This document shows, piece after piece, positions 1-9,572 of a stretch of DNA of 64,000 bases. The notes beneath the pieces are model-generated. The model was not told the origin of the DNA. It did no database searches and saw only the letters and a program-made list of their open reading frames with translations. Within the stretch, counting starts at the first letter, position 1; each line of letters opens with the position of its first letter. Source of the stretch: Shimia sagamensis (GTDB lineage Bacteria > Pseudomonadota > Alphaproteobacteria > Rhodobacterales > Rhodobacteraceae). The DNA lies in the NCBI RefSeq assembly GCF_900182745.1, contig NZ_FXTY01000005.1, positions 62,001 to 126,000 of the forward strand, given 5' to 3'. Position numbers and translations under genes: made by a program.

Positions 1-883
1 GAGGGGCTTCCCCCTGTCCCAGCCGCGCCAACATCCCTTGTTTCACCTCCTCGTGAAACCAGAATTGCGCCTGCGCCGCACGCCGGTAAGTCCAATGGCC
101 TTCCTCTTTACGCCAAGTGGTCAGGGCCTTCATTTCCCCCCAAGCCGTCGCCAGTCCGTTTTTCTCAAGTGCCGACACAGTCATAGCTTTGGGGAAGCCT
201 TCAGGATCCTGAGGCCGCTTGCGCAGCAAGCGCAACGCCCCTGCATAATCGGCGCAAGTCCGCATGGCCGTGGCCTTCAGGTCGCCATCCGCCTTATTCA
301 CAAGGATGACGTCCGCCATCTCCATAATCCCGCGTTTCACACCTTGCAGCTCATCACCGCCCGCAGGTGCCAGCAGCAACAGGAACAGGTCCGACATCTC
401 GGCCACAACGGTTTCCGATTGCCCAACGCCCACAGTCTCAATCAGCACCACGTCAAAGCCCGCCGCCTCACAGAGCGCCACAGCTTCCCGCGTACGCCGT
501 GCCACGCCGCCCAAATGGGTCTGACTGGGCGAAGGCCGGATAAACGCATTCCGATCCCGGCTCAGCCGTTCCATGCGCGTTTTGTCACCCAGAATAGACC
601 CGCCCGACCGCGCCGAAGACGGATCTACCGCCAACACAGCCACCCGCAGCCCTTGCGCGGTCAACATCATGCCAAAACTCTCGATAAAGGTGGATTTTCC
701 CACCCCCGGCGTGCCCGAAAGCCCAATCCGCAGCGACTGTTTGCCCGCCTTTGACAGCTCATCCAACAGGGCCGTGGCCTGCGCGCGATGATCGGGCCGC
801 GCGCTCTCCACCAACGTGATGGCACGGGCCAACGCGCGGCGATCTTGTTTTAGTATTCTGTCACGCAGATCTGCGATATCCAT
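1..883 (-). CDS. meaB: Methylmalonyl-CoA mutase-associated GTPase MeaB (ArgK/LAO family), 3' end outside window
   Basis: A G3E-type P-loop GTPase that loads and protects adenosylcobalamin-dependent methylmalonyl-CoA mutase in the cytoplasm. About 294 codons are visible from an ATG at 883; the C-terminus runs off the left edge. Near residue 50 there is a Walker A motif (GTPGVGKST), then a DPSS segment, [11 protein letters not shown], an ETVGVGQSE switch region and the NKAD base-recognition motif, all standard for MeaB. It is divergent from the DUF3108 gene with only 35 bp between the starts. MeaB belongs to propionyl-CoA assimilation, as does prpE at 44950; the mutase genes are not in the window. 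The family call is firm; the older name LAO/AO transport ATPase is a misnomer. Confidence 0.95.
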   Translation of the reverse strand, partial: MDIADLRDRILKQDRRALARAITLVESARPDHRAQATALLDELSKAGKQSLRIGLSGTPGVGKSTFIESFGMMLTAQGLRVAVLAVDPSSARSGGSILGDKTRMERLSRDRNAFIRPSPSQTHLGGVARRTREAVALCEAAGFDVVLIETVGVGQSETVVAEMSDLFLLLLAPAGGDELQGVKRGIMEMADVILVNKADGDLKATAMRTCADYAGALRLLRKRPQDPEGFPKAMTVSALEKNGLATAWGEMKALTTWRKEEGHWTYRRAAQAQFWFHEEVKQGMLARLGQGEAP

Positions 884-918
884 GGGCAAGCCTGTGTCTT
901 TTTTGATTGTGAGTCTTC

Positions 919-1647
919 ATGCCGCGCATGACCCCGTTTTGTCTACCCCGCCCCCGCCGTCTTCTCGCCACTCTGCTGCTCTGTGCCGCAGCCCAGATGG
1001 CCGGCGCTGAAACGCAAAAGTGGTCTGTGCACGCGTTTGGCTTCAAAGTTGGCGAATTGAATGTCGCTGGAGTTCAAAGCAATAACTCCTTCTCTGGCAG
1101 TGGCTCCTTTCAAACAACAGGCTTAGCCGGCGCCCTGCGCCGAATTCGCTTCACAGCGCAAAGCCAAGGCACCGTGAAAGGCACCAGAATCAGTCCAACG
1201 CGCTACGCGGGCTTCATCGACACCGGCAAGCGGGTGAGTGAAACAACCTTGGCATTCTCCGGCACCGTGCCCCGCAAAACCGCTGGCGCACAGAAACCCG
1301 CCACCCCTATTTCCAACCAAGCCTTGCGTGGCGCGGTGGACCCGATGACCATGATGTGGCTTACGCTTCGTGACCACAGCACGGACAAACTCTGCACTCT
1401 TGGCCAAACCCAATACGACGGCACGCGCCTTGTGCGCATCACGCTGAAATCCCGCCAAAACGGCGAGGGCAAAGTCACTTGCTCGGGTACCTATGACCGC
1501 ATTGGCGGCTACTCAGCAGAGGAACTGGCAGAACTCAAAACCTCACCGCTCGCTATTGTCTACACCCCCAAGGGCGACCACTGGCGCGCCAGCGAGGTGT
1601 ACCTCACCTCCCGCCACGGCAAGGCCAAACTGGTCCGCCGCGACTGA
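919..1647 (+). CDS. DUF3108 domain-containing exported protein
   Basis: A 242-residue protein with an N-terminal signal peptide: a basic start rich in Pro/Arg, a Leu/Ala core and a probable cleavage after the Ala-Gly-Ala near residue 30. The rest is a beta-rich domain like DUF3108, a periplasmic or outer-membrane-associated family with lipocalin-like folds and no settled function. The C-terminus has the typical stretch in which a WRASEVYLTSRHGKAKL-type segment follows a short Tyr-Thr-Pro motif. An in-frame ATG at 928 is an alternative start. hrpB follows 49 bp downstream on the same strand, so the two may share a transcript. The function is unknown. Confidence 0.8.
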   Translation: MPRMTPFCLPRPRRLLATLLLCAAAQMAGAETQKWSVHAFGFKVGELNVAGVQSNNSFSGSGSFQTTGLAGALRRIRFTAQSQGTVKGTRISPTRYAGFIDTGKRVSETTLAFSGTVPRKTAGAQKPATPISNQALRGAVDPMTMMWLTLRDHSTDKLCTLGQTQYDGTRLVRITLKSRQNGEGKVTCSGTYDRIGGYSAEELAELKTSPLAIVYTPKGDHWRASEVYLTSRHGKAKLVRRD

Positions 1648-1696
1648 CGCATCATCCCCACTGGACGCCCCGTGCCCGCTGACCGATAAGTTGCTT

Positions 1697-4141
1697 ATGA
1701 CGCAACTGCCTATCCACGACGCCCTTGATCCCTTGATCTCTGCCCTGCGCACCACAAGTCGCGCGGTCCTGCAGGCCCCGCCAGGCGCGGGTAAAACCAC
1801 GGTTGTACCTCTCGCCATGCTGGACGCGGGCCTCACCAACGGCCGCATCCTCATGCTGGAACCGCGCCGTCTCGCCGCGCGTGCCGCCGCCGAGCGCATG
1901 GCACAAACCTTGGGTGAAATCGCAGGCCAAACTGTGGGCTACCGTGTGCGAGGAGAAAGCAAGACCTCCAAATCCACCCGCATCGAGGTGGTCACCGAGG
2001 GCATCCTCACCCGCATGATCCAGTCCGACCCAGAGCTTTCCGGCATTGGCGCGGTGATCTTTGACGAATTCCACGAACGCAGCTTAAACGCTGACTTCGG
2101 CCTCGCGCTCTGTCTCGAAATTTGCGACGCCTTGCGTGACGACCTGATCCTGCTCGCCATGTCCGCCACACTTGACGCCGAACCGGTCGCCGCGCTCATG
2201 GGCAACGCGCCGATGATCACCTCGGAAGGCCGTGCCTACCCTGTGGAGACCCGCTGGCTCGACAAACCGCTGCCCAAAAACACCCGCCTGGAGGAAGCCA
2301 CCGCCCGCCAAATCACTCAGGCAGTCAACGAGACAGAAGGCGGTGTGCTGGTCTTCCTGCCCGGCGAAGGCGAAATCCGGCGCACGCAATCCCTGCTCAA
2401 ACTACCAAGCAACTGCACCGTGCATCCCCTATTTGGTGCTATGCCATTCAAGGAGCAGCAAGCCGCCATCCGCCCAGCCAAACAGGGCCGCAAAGTGGTG
2501 CTCGCCACCTCCATTGCCGAAACCTCGCTCACCATTCAGGACGTGCGCGTTGTGATTGACGCAGGTCGCGCCCGCCGCGCCCGCTTTGATCCCGGCTCCG
2601 GCATGTCCCGCCTTGTGACCGAGCGTGTCACCCGCGCTGAGGCCACCCAACGCCAAGGCCGTGCAGGCCGCGTGGCTGAAGGCATTTGTTACCGTCTCTG
2701 GACCAAAGGCGAAGAAGGCGCACTCCTGCCCTTCCCACCCGCCGAGATCGAAGCCGCCGACCTCACCGGCCTAGCGCTAGAGTTGGCTCTTTGGGGGGCG
2801 GCCCCCACCGATCTGGCGCTCCTGACGCAGCCCAACCCCGGTAGTTTTTCCGAAGCCCAATCCGTGCTGCACATGCTTGGGGCGCTGGATGGCGACAACC
2901 GCATTACAGCCCACGGCAAATCCCTCACCAAACTGCCTCTGCACCCACGCCTTGCCCATATGTTGGCCACCGCAGGCCCCCAAGCCGCCCGCATGGCCGC
3001 CCTGTTGGCCGCCCGAGACCCGCTCACCCGCAGCGCGCCGGTTGACCTTTCCCTGCGCATCGAAGCCCTGACGGACCTCAAATCCTTCACAGACCGCCGC
3101 CCCTATGCCGTCAACCGCGCCGCGTTGCACAGCATCCGCGACGAAGCCAAACGCCTGCGCAAGTCCGCCAAAGGCAGCGATCCCATCCCACGCAGCCCTG
3201 CCGAGCTGGCCGCCTTGGCTTATCCGGATCGTATCGGCCTGCACCGCAAAGGCGACGACCCGCGGTTTGTCCTCTCTGGTGGCAAGGGCACTGTGCTCAA
3301 CGACGAAGACCCTCTGGCCTCCACGCGCCTGATTGTGGTCACCGACACCGATGGCAATCCACGCGAAGCCCGCATTCGTCAGGCGGTCCAAATCACCGAA
3401 GGTCAAATCCGTGACCTCTTTGGGGATCAAATTACCTGGCAAGACAACTGCCACTGGTCCAAACGCGAGCGCCGCGTCATCGCCCGACGCCAAGAGATGT
3501 TGGGCGCCATCGCCTTGGATGACCGCATCTGGAAAGACGCGCCTGATGACGCCATAGCGCAAGCCATGCTGCACGGCGTGCGCGATCTTGGCATCACGCT
3601 CTCCCCTGCCGCCCAACGCTTTGTCGCCCGTGTAAAATTGATCCGCACCGCCGGTCACGAGTTGCCCGACATGACGCCCGACGCGCTCTTGTCCACCATC
3701 GACGACTGGCTGCTGCCGCATCTCTCCGGCGTCAAAACTGCGGACCATTGGAAGAAGTTCGACCTACTCGACGCTCTGCGCACCCGCCTCGATTGGAACC
3801 AGATGCAACTGGTGGACAAGCTGGCTCCGGCGCATTTCACCACGCCGCTCGATCGCAAGATCCCGATCGACTATTCAGGTGAGAACCCCGAAATCATCCT
3901 CCGACTACAAGAGCTCTTTGGCCAAACCACCCATCCCTTGGTCGGCAACACCCCGCTGCGCGTCACCTTGCTTTCTCCAGGGCAAAAACCGGTGCAAACC
4001 ACTATGGACATCCCCGGCTTTTGGGCCAGCTCTTATGCCGATGTGCGCAAAGACATGCGTGGGCGTTACCCCAAACACCCTTGGCCTGAAGATCCGACAC
4101 AAGCGGACCCGACCTTGCGGGCCAAACGTCGGAAACATTAG
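1697..4141 (+). CDS. hrpB: ATP-dependent RNA helicase HrpB
   Basis: A DExH-box superfamily 2 helicase of the HrpB family, 814 residues from the ATG at 1697, close to the usual 820. The N-terminal core shows motif I (GAGKTT), motif II (DEFH) and motif III (SAT). RecA domain 2 has the QRQGRAGR motif VI. After these come the HA2 domain, a helicase-associated region and the C-terminal HrpB_C domain ending in a basic tail. The reading frame is open back to 1493, but that extension overlaps the DUF3108 gene in another frame and has no family similarity that I recognise. Bacterial HrpB is an RNA helicase of poorly known substrate. The family call is firm. Confidence 0.95.
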   Translation: MTQLPIHDALDPLISALRTTSRAVLQAPPGAGKTTVVPLAMLDAGLTNGRILMLEPRRLAARAAAERMAQTLGEIAGQTVGYRVRGESKTSKSTRIEVVTEGILTRMIQSDPELSGIGAVIFDEFHERSLNADFGLALCLEICDALRDDLILLAMSATLDAEPVAALMGNAPMITSEGRAYPVETRWLDKPLPKNTRLEEATARQITQAVNETEGGVLVFLPGEGEIRRTQSLLKLPSNCTVHPLFGAMPFKEQQAAIRPAKQGRKVVLATSIAETSLTIQDVRVVIDAGRARRARFDPGSGMSRLVTERVTRAEATQRQGRAGRVAEGICYRLWTKGEEGALLPFPPAEIEAADLTGLALELALWGAAPTDLALLTQPNPGSFSEAQSVLHMLGALDGDNRITAHGKSLTKLPLHPRLAHMLATAGPQAARMAALLAARDPLTRSAPVDLSLRIEALTDLKSFTDRRPYAVNRAALHSIRDEAKRLRKSAKGSDPIPRSPAELAALAYPDRIGLHRKGDDPRFVLSGGKGTVLNDEDPLASTRLIVVTDTDGNPREARIRQAVQITEGQIRDLFGDQITWQDNCHWSKRERRVIARRQEMLGAIALDDRIWKDAPDDAIAQAMLHGVRDLGITLSPAAQRFVARVKLIRTAGHELPDMTPDALLSTIDDWLLPHLSGVKTADHWKKFDLLDALRTRLDWNQMQLVDKLAPAHFTTPLDRKIPIDYSGENPEIILRLQELFGQTTHPLVGNTPLRVTLLSPGQKPVQTTMDIPGFWASSYADVRKDMRGRYPKHPWPEDPTQADPTLRAKRRKH

Positions 4142-4159
4142 GTGTATTTCGTCCACACC

Positions 4160-4188
4160 TTGACGTTTTCCACAGGAAAACGTATATA
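4160..4188 (+). promoter_or_regulatory. Sigma-70-like promoter with a palindrome filling the spacer
   Basis: TTGACG (4160-4165) and TATATA (4183-4188) are separated by exactly 17 bp. The spacer contains a perfect inverted repeat, CGTTTTCC-ACA-GGAAAACG (4164-4182). This lies 62 bp upstream of the NUDIX hydrolase start. A palindrome between -35 and -10 is the classic position for a repressor operator; the regulator is unknown. The 3-nt loop and lack of a T-run argue against a terminator for hrpB. Confidence 0.5.
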
Positions 4189-4249
4189 CAATGACACGAC
4201 AAAATACCTGACAACATAATAATAACCATACAACCCCGAGCAGACCACC

Positions 4250-4708
4250 ATGACCAACGCCTTGAAAACCGCCTTTGACAGCGTGATCGCGCCAATGTTG
4301 CGCCGTCCGCGCCGCATTCAGGTGGCCGCGCTCTGCACGCGTGAGAAAATGGGCGCAACCGAGGTTCTGCTAATCACGTCGCGTGATACAGGCCGGTGGG
4401 TTCTCCCCAAAGGCTGGCCAATCAACGGGCTGGACGCACCAGGCGCTGCCCTGCGGGAAGCTTGGGAAGAAGCTGGTGTGAAAGAAGCTAACATCAACAG
4501 TGAACCTGTCGGCATCTACGGCTATGCCAAACGTCTGGATGGCGGGCTTGAGGTGCCAGTTGACGTCACTGTGTTTGAAACCGAGGTCAAGCAACTGGTC
4601 GACGATTTCCCGGAAGCCGAGGAACGCACCCGCAAATGGGTGCCCGCACAAGAAGCCGCCGGTATGGTGAACGAACCACAGCTTCAAGCCATTCTGCGGG
4701 AAATGTAA
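4250..4708 (+). CDS. NUDIX hydrolase (diphosphoinositol/diadenosine polyphosphate type)
   Basis: A 152-residue cytosolic NUDIX protein. The NUDIX box runs from the Gly of GLDAPGAALREAWEEAGV, matching GX5EX7REUXEEXGU with one substitution at the first Glu (Pro/Gly region). The family removes nucleoside diphosphates linked to another moiety. The short length and the RWVLPKGWP segment before the box resemble proteobacterial proteins related to diadenosine or diphosphoinositol polyphosphate phosphohydrolases; the substrate cannot be read from sequence. It has its own promoter (4160-4188) and lies just upstream of the Pit transporter. A link with phosphate metabolism is possible but inferred only from position. 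Confidence 0.85.
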   Translation: MTNALKTAFDSVIAPMLRRPRRIQVAALCTREKMGATEVLLITSRDTGRWVLPKGWPINGLDAPGAALREAWEEAGVKEANINSEPVGIYGYAKRLDGGLEVPVDVTVFETEVKQLVDDFPEAEERTRKWVPAQEAAGMVNEPQLQAILREM

Positions 4709-4747
4709 TCCTTTCGTAAGCCATTTGTAACGAAATCGTTGCATTGA

Positions 4748-4788
4748 CCCGGCTTCGGGGGTAGGCCCCCGTACGACTCAAAGCCGGG
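4748..4788 (+). promoter_or_regulatory. Two-tiered hairpin in the leader of the phosphate transporter gene
   Basis: An outer stem CCCGGCTT (4748-4755) pairs with AAGCCGGG (4781-4788), and an inner stem GGGGG (4757-4761) pairs with CCCCC (4766-4770). The 3' arm ends 10 nt before the Pit ATG at 4799 and holds the only purine-rich stretch (GGGA) that could serve as ribosome binding site. The fold may therefore limit translation initiation. There is no T-run, so it is not an obvious terminator. At 4712-4731 there is also an 11-bp-period direct repeat (TTTCGTA/ATTTGTA) with loose Pho-box geometry. Confidence 0.4.
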
Positions 4789-4798
4789 ATTCTTTGTC

Positions 4799-6280
4799 AT
4801 GACCTCGCCAAACTCAGGCAAGAAATGGTCCACGCTGGACCGCGACCTCAACCGCATCTCCCATCTGGAATCTGCCACACTCTATGTCTCCCGTCCAATG
4901 GTGGGCTTTGGCATTGCAATTGCCTTTATTGTGATTGCAGGCGTTGCGGCGGGCCTCTTGTCGGGCGGGGATTCCGACACGGCGATCATCATCGCGGCCG
5001 CCGGCATCGGTGCCTACATGGCGATCAACATCGGCGCCAACGATGTGGCCAACAACATGGGCCCGGCCGTGGGTGCAAATGCTCTTACGATGGGCGGCGC
5101 CATTGTCATTGCTGCCTTCTTTGAAAGCGCAGGTGCGCTTTTGGCTGGCGGCGACGTGGTCTCTACCATTTCCAAAGGCATCATTGATCCCACTGGCATG
5201 GCCAACACCACCATTTTCATTTGGGCCATGATGGCCGCGCTGATCTCGTCTGCCCTGTGGGTGAACCTCGCCACATGGGTTGGCGCGCCGGTTTCCACCA
5301 CACACTCTGTTGTGGGTGGTGTTATGGGGGCAGGTATTGCCGCCGCAGGATTTGCCGCCGTGAACTGGCCCACCATGGCCAAGATCGCTGCGTCCTGGGT
5401 GATTTCGCCGGTGTTGGGCGGGGTGATTGCGGCCGCCTGTTTGGCTTTCATCAAAACCAAGATCATCTACCAAGACGACAAGATTGCCGCGGCCCGCCGC
5501 TGGGTGCCCGTTCTGATCGGCATCATGGCCGCCGCCTTTGCGTCTTATCTGGCTCTTAAAGGCCTCAAGCGTATCATCAAGATCGACCTGCAGACCGCGC
5601 TTCTGATTGGCGCGGCCACCGGTGGCCTGTTCTACGTGGTCTCTGCACCGCTTGTTCGCCGCCAATCCGAAGGACTTGAGAACCGCAACAAATCTCTCAA
5701 AGTGCTGTTTGGCATCCCACTGGTGTTCTCCGCCGCGCTGCTGTCCTTCGCCCATGGTGCCAACGACGTTGCCAACGCGGTTGGCCCGCTGGCCGCCATT
5801 GTACACGCTGCTGAGTTTGGGGAATTTTCCGCCAAGGTCTCTATTCCAAGCTGGGTCATGATCATTGGTGCTTTTGGTATTTCTTTCGGCCTGTTCTTGT
5901 TTGGCCCCAAACTGATCCGCATGGTGGGTGAAAAAATCACCAAGCTGAACCCAATGCGTGCCTATTGTGTGGCTCTGTCAGCAGCAATCACCGTGATTGT
6001 CGCCTCTTGGCTCGGCTTGCCTGTGAGTTCCACCCACATCGCCGTGGGCGGTATCTTTGGTGTCGGCTTTTATCGCGAATGGCACGCGGAACGCCGCCTG
6101 CGCAAAACCATCGTGCAACGCACTCCGGAGAAGCGCATTGCGCCAGAAGAGCGCCGCCGGCGCAAACTTGTGCGCCGCAGCCACTTCATGACCATCATCG
6201 CCGCGTGGATCATCACCGTGCCCGCCGCTGCAATGATGTCTGCCGTGATCTTCTACCTACTCAACGCGCTGACTAGCTAA
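4799..6280 (+). CDS. pit: Low-affinity inorganic phosphate transporter, PiT family
   Basis: A 493-residue inner-membrane phosphate:cation symporter of the PiT (PHO4) family. It has two homologous halves, each carrying the family signature: NIGANDVANNMGPAVGA at about residues 78-94 and FAHGANDVANAVGPLAAI at about 318-335. Many Gly/Ala-rich transmembrane helices surround them, and GAPVSTTHSVVGGV and LPVSSTHIAVGGIFG occur as the paired second motifs. A basic, Arg-rich cytosolic loop (about residues 420-460) precedes the last membrane helix. The leader contains a hairpin that may hide the ribosome binding site (4748-4788). Confidence 0.95.
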   Translation: MTSPNSGKKWSTLDRDLNRISHLESATLYVSRPMVGFGIAIAFIVIAGVAAGLLSGGDSDTAIIIAAAGIGAYMAINIGANDVANNMGPAVGANALTMGGAIVIAAFFESAGALLAGGDVVSTISKGIIDPTGMANTTIFIWAMMAALISSALWVNLATWVGAPVSTTHSVVGGVMGAGIAAAGFAAVNWPTMAKIAASWVISPVLGGVIAAACLAFIKTKIIYQDDKIAAARRWVPVLIGIMAAAFASYLALKGLKRIIKIDLQTALLIGAATGGLFYVVSAPLVRRQSEGLENRNKSLKVLFGIPLVFSAALLSFAHGANDVANAVGPLAAIVHAAEFGEFSAKVSIPSWVMIIGAFGISFGLFLFGPKLIRMVGEKITKLNPMRAYCVALSAAITVIVASWLGLPVSSTHIAVGGIFGVGFYREWHAERRLRKTIVQRTPEKRIAPEERRRRKLVRRSHFMTIIAAWIITVPAAAMMSAVIFYLLNALTS

Positions 6281-6301
6281 CGCACGCCTGTCTGCGGGCG
6301 A

Positions 6302-7339
6302 TCACATCGCCCGCAGACGCGTTTGGACCTGCCTGGCGTCCCACATCGGGGAACCATCGCCCTGCGCTTCCACCTCCCGGATCAGCTCGGCAATCCCTTC
6401 ATTGATCGGCGCGCTCATCTCGGCATTTCGCGCCAGCTGCACAATTTTTCCCTGCAACTCACCAACCTCGGTCTCACGGCCCTTGTTGAGGTCCTCCCAC
6501 ATAGAACTGCGGGCGGTTGGATCAATTGACAACATCGTCTTGGCAACTCGGCGAAACGCCCAGGTGGGCATCTTCAGTATCCACGGCACCAAAAACATCG
6601 GCACCTTGGCCACGGGGTTAATACAAGGAACGCGACCAACTTTCAAAACTGCCAATGCTTCAGCCATCTGCGCAGCCATCAACCGCCGCCACTGCCTGTC
6701 GCCAATTTGTTCACGCAATGGCAGCCCGGACAGCGCATTTAGAGCATTGTTGAGATTGATCAGCAGCTTGCCCCACTGCACCGCGTCCATGTCGTCTCGC
6801 TCACGGATAATCAGGTCCGCCACACTCAACTGCCGAGCCACCTGTCCGTTTCCACTCTCGATCGCAATGTCGCCGCTGGTGCCGCGATGAAACCGCCCAC
6901 CGCCGCGCCAGACCACATTGAACGGCACCATACCAGCGCGCACATCCCAGCCGGGCAACATCTCCCGCAGCAGTGCCGCGTTCTCCACGCCATTCTGCAA
7001 GCTGATCACCACCGCAGTGTCCTGTGCATATGCTGCAATCAGCGCCGCCATGCCCTCGGTTGCGCCACTCTTAACGGTTACCAGCACAATGTCCGCGTCC
7101 GCCAAACAGGACGGGTCGGCACTCATCGCAAAGCAATCGGGTGACAAGGCCACATCCAAATCACCATAGTCGGTCAGCGTTAAGCCGTTCTGCGTGATCT
7201 CGTCGGCAGTTTTGGCCCGCAACAAAAACATCACGTCATGCCCAGCCTGTGCCAACACCCCACCAACAAAACACCCGATGCTGCCCGCCCCGGCCACCAC
7301 AACCCGGGGAGATCTGTTAGTCCCTCGCGCCTCGCTCAT
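6302..7339 (-). CDS. 2-dehydropantoate 2-reductase-like protein (ApbA/PanE family)
   Basis: A 345-residue NAD(P)-dependent reductase. It starts with a Rossmann GxGxxG motif (VAGAGSIGCFVGG, residues 14-26). The SLQNGVEN motif typical of PanE is at about residues 110-117, and a KLLINLNNALNAL segment with the catalytic Lys lies near residue 190. PanE reduces ketopantoate to pantoate in pantothenate synthesis. The protein is longer than classical PanE (about 300 residues), and many bacteria carry several ApbA/PanE paralogs, so the substrate is uncertain. Its start is far from the neighbouring arg genes and a terminator (7400-7430) separates them, so it is probably a single transcription unit. Confidence 0.85.
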   Translation of the reverse strand: MSEARGTNRSPRVVVAGAGSIGCFVGGVLAQAGHDVMFLLRAKTADEITQNGLTLTDYGDLDVALSPDCFAMSADPSCLADADIVLVTVKSGATEGMAALIAAYAQDTAVVISLQNGVENAALLREMLPGWDVRAGMVPFNVVWRGGGRFHRGTSGDIAIESGNGQVARQLSVADLIIRERDDMDAVQWGKLLINLNNALNALSGLPLREQIGDRQWRRLMAAQMAEALAVLKVGRVPCINPVAKVPMFLVPWILKMPTWAFRRVAKTMLSIDPTARSSMWEDLNKGRETEVGELQGKIVQLARNAEMSAPINEGIAELIREVEAQGDGSPMWDARQVQTRLRAM

Positions 7340-7399
7340 CGCGCGCTCCTTCTATCCTCTCGCCAGACCAGCTTAGGCGCGGTCGCGGTCGCCAGACAA

Positions 7400-7430
7400 C
7401 AAAAAGGGCGCCAGCCGCGCTGACGCCCTT
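7400..7430 (-). terminator. Rho-independent terminator of argD-argF
   Basis: Read on the minus strand, AAGGGCG pairs with CGCCCTT around an inner AGC/GCT stem, followed by a run of T residues. It sits 20 bp beyond the argF stop. Confidence 0.8.
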
Positions 7431-7452
7431 AAGTCACCCAAAAGAGCGAGGT

Positions 7453-8379
7453 TTAGGTCGCAAGGCACCACTTCATGATCGCCTTTTGCGCATGCAGCCG
7501 GTTCTCTGCCTCATCAAACACCGCCGAATTTGGCCCATCCATCACGGCGTTGGTCGCCTCTTCGTTGCGGTGTGCTGGCAGGCAATGCATGAACAGCGCG
7601 TCATCTTTGGCATGGCTCATCAACTCTTCGTTGACCTGGAACCCACGCAGTTGATTGTGCCGGCGCTCCCGCGCGGACGGCGCATCATGCATGCTCACCC
7701 AGGTGTCCGTCACAACCAAATCCGCGCCCTGCACAGCTTTCACCGGATCCCGCTCAATCTCGACTTTCACGCCTTTGGCGCGGGCTTCATCGATAAACAC
7801 CTGTTCCGGGTCCAACGTCTGTGGGCCTGTGAAGGTCAAATCAAAGCCAAACTGCCCTGCCGCGTGGGCAAAGCTGGCAAACACGTTGTTACCATCACCG
7901 GACCACACAACTTTCTTGCCGGCAATTGGCCCCATCTTTTCTTCAAACGTCAAAATATCTGCCATGATCTGGCATGGATGTGTGCGGTTGGTCAGCCCGT
8001 TGATCACCGGCACAGTGGCGTTTTCCGCCATCTCCAGCAGTGTGGCTTCTTCAAAGGTCCGGATCATGATCAGGTCGACATAGCGGCTCAGCACCTTGGC
8101 GGTGTCTGCCACTGTCTCGCCATGACCGAGCTGCATCTCAGAGCCAGACAGCACCATGGTCTGCCCGCCCATCTGACGCACACCCACGTCAAAGCTGACA
8201 CGGGTCCGCGTCGAGGGTTTTTCAAAGATCAGCGCAACCATGTGATCTTTTAGCGGCAGATCATCGTCCAGAGCCCCTTTGGGGCGGCCGTTACGCGCAT
8301 CTTTGATAGATTTTGCGCTGTCGATCATGCCACGTAGATCATCCACAGAAGTCGTATTGATATCCAGAAAATGCTTCAT
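7453..8379 (-). CDS. argF: Ornithine carbamoyltransferase
   Basis: A 308-residue enzyme that condenses ornithine and carbamoyl phosphate to citrulline in arginine synthesis. The carbamoyl-phosphate site STRTR (in [14 protein letters not shown]) is near residue 55, with HPCQ near 133 and the ornithine-site HCLPAHR near 265, all intact. The length is normal. It follows argD by 11 bp in the same direction, so the two form an operon; a hairpin terminator lies downstream at 7400-7430. Confidence 0.97.
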   Translation of the reverse strand: MKHFLDINTTSVDDLRGMIDSAKSIKDARNGRPKGALDDDLPLKDHMVALIFEKPSTRTRVSFDVGVRQMGGQTMVLSGSEMQLGHGETVADTAKVLSRYVDLIMIRTFEEATLLEMAENATVPVINGLTNRTHPCQIMADILTFEEKMGPIAGKKVVWSGDGNNVFASFAHAAGQFGFDLTFTGPQTLDPEQVFIDEARAKGVKVEIERDPVKAVQGADLVVTDTWVSMHDAPSARERRHNQLRGFQVNEELMSHAKDDALFMHCLPAHRNEEATNAVMDGPNSAVFDEAENRLHAQKAIMKWCLAT

Positions 8380-8390
8380 GTTTTTCGTCC

Positions 8391-9572
8391 TTAACCTTCT
8401 GCGCCCACTTGCGCCGCTGCCTTCTCAAGCCGCACAACGGCCTCGGCAATATCTTCATCCGTAATGTTCAGGGGCGGCAGCAACCGCACCACATTGTCTG
8501 CCGCAGGAACGGTCACAACCTCGTTGTCATACCCCGCCGCGACCACGTCGCCACAAGCCGCTTTGGAACACTTCAGCCCCAACATCAGCCCGGCACCGCG
8601 CACCTCTTCGAATACCTCAGGGTGCTCCGCCACCAGCCCTTCCAGCTTTTGACGCAACAAACCGGCCTTGCGGTTCACCTCCGCCAAAAAGGCATCCTCC
8701 GCGACCACATCCATGACCGCACCACCCACGGCGCAGGCCAGAGGGTTGCCGCCATAGGTCGAGCCATGTGTGCCTGCAACCATGCCACTGGCCGCGTCTT
8801 CGGTGGCCAATACCGCGCCTAGGGGAAAGCCGCCGCCAATGCCTTTGGCAACCATCATGATGTCCGGCGTCACACCGGCCCATTCATGCGCAAACAACTT
8901 TCCTGTCCGGCCCACGCCACATTGCACCTCATCCATGATCAGCAGGATACCCGCCTCATCACAGATCGCGCGCAGCGCTTTCAAATCCGCGTCCGCCATA
9001 GGGCGAATGCCCCCTTCACCCTGCACCGGCTCCACAATAATCGCTGCGGTCTGATCGCTGATCAGCGCCTGGGCTGCATCCAGATCGCCCCAGGCCACCT
9101 GATGGAAGCCAGGCAGCAACGGTCCAAAGCCCGCCACCAGCTTCTCAGCCCCAGCCGCCGCAATCCCGGCAGAACTTCGACCGTGGAACGCACCCTCAAA
9201 TGCAATGATCTCCACCCGCTCCGGCTGATCTTTGTCATGCCAGTACTTGCGCGCCATTTTCACCGCCAGCTCACAGCACTCGGTGCCGGAATTGGTGAAA
9301 AACACGGTGTCAGCAAACGTGCTGGCCACCAACTTGTCCGCCAGCGCCTGCTGTTGCGTGATGTTGTAGAGATTGGACACATGCCAAAGCTTGCCCGCCT
9401 GCGCGGTCAACGCCTCCACCAAAATCGGATTGGCGTGGCCCAAAACGTTGACAGCAATGCCCGCCCCCAGATCGAGAAAACGTCGGCCGTCCGCTTCAAT
9501 CATCCAGCTTCCTTCGCCCTTCTCAAACGTGAGGGCGGCGCGGTTGTATGTCGGCAAAACGGACGGGATCAT
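8391..9572 (-). CDS. argD: Acetylornithine/succinyldiaminopimelate aminotransferase
   Basis: A 393-residue class III PLP-dependent aminotransferase. The [17 protein letters not shown] segment near residue 95, the EPVQGEGG motif near 183, [14 protein letters not shown] near 213 and the PLP lysine in [14 protein letters not shown] near 241 identify the acetylornithine aminotransferase branch. It converts N-acetylglutamate semialdehyde to N-acetylornithine, and probably also acts in lysine synthesis. The start has an AGGAAG ribosome binding site on the minus strand. It is the first gene of argD-argF. Confidence 0.94.
   Translation of the reverse strand: MIPSVLPTYNRAALTFEKGEGSWMIEADGRRFLDLGAGIAVNVLGHANPILVEALTAQAGKLWHVSNLYNITQQQALADKLVASTFADTVFFTNSGTECCELAVKMARKYWHDKDQPERVEIIAFEGAFHGRSSAGIAAAGAEKLVAGFGPLLPGFHQVAWGDLDAAQALISDQTAAIIVEPVQGEGGIRPMADADLKALRAICDEAGILLIMDEVQCGVGRTGKLFAHEWAGVTPDIMMVAKGIGGGFPLGAVLATEDAASGMVAGTHGSTYGGNPLACAVGGAVMDVVAEDAFLAEVNRKAGLLRQKLEGLVAEHPEVFEEVRGAGLMLGLKCSKAACGDVVAAGYDNEVVTVPAADNVVRLLPPLNITDEDIAEAVVRLEKAAAQVGAEG

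Noticed and set aside
2777-3748. Open frame antisense to hrpB (323 codons)
   Set aside because: Opposite the helicase gene, with biased composition and no domain.
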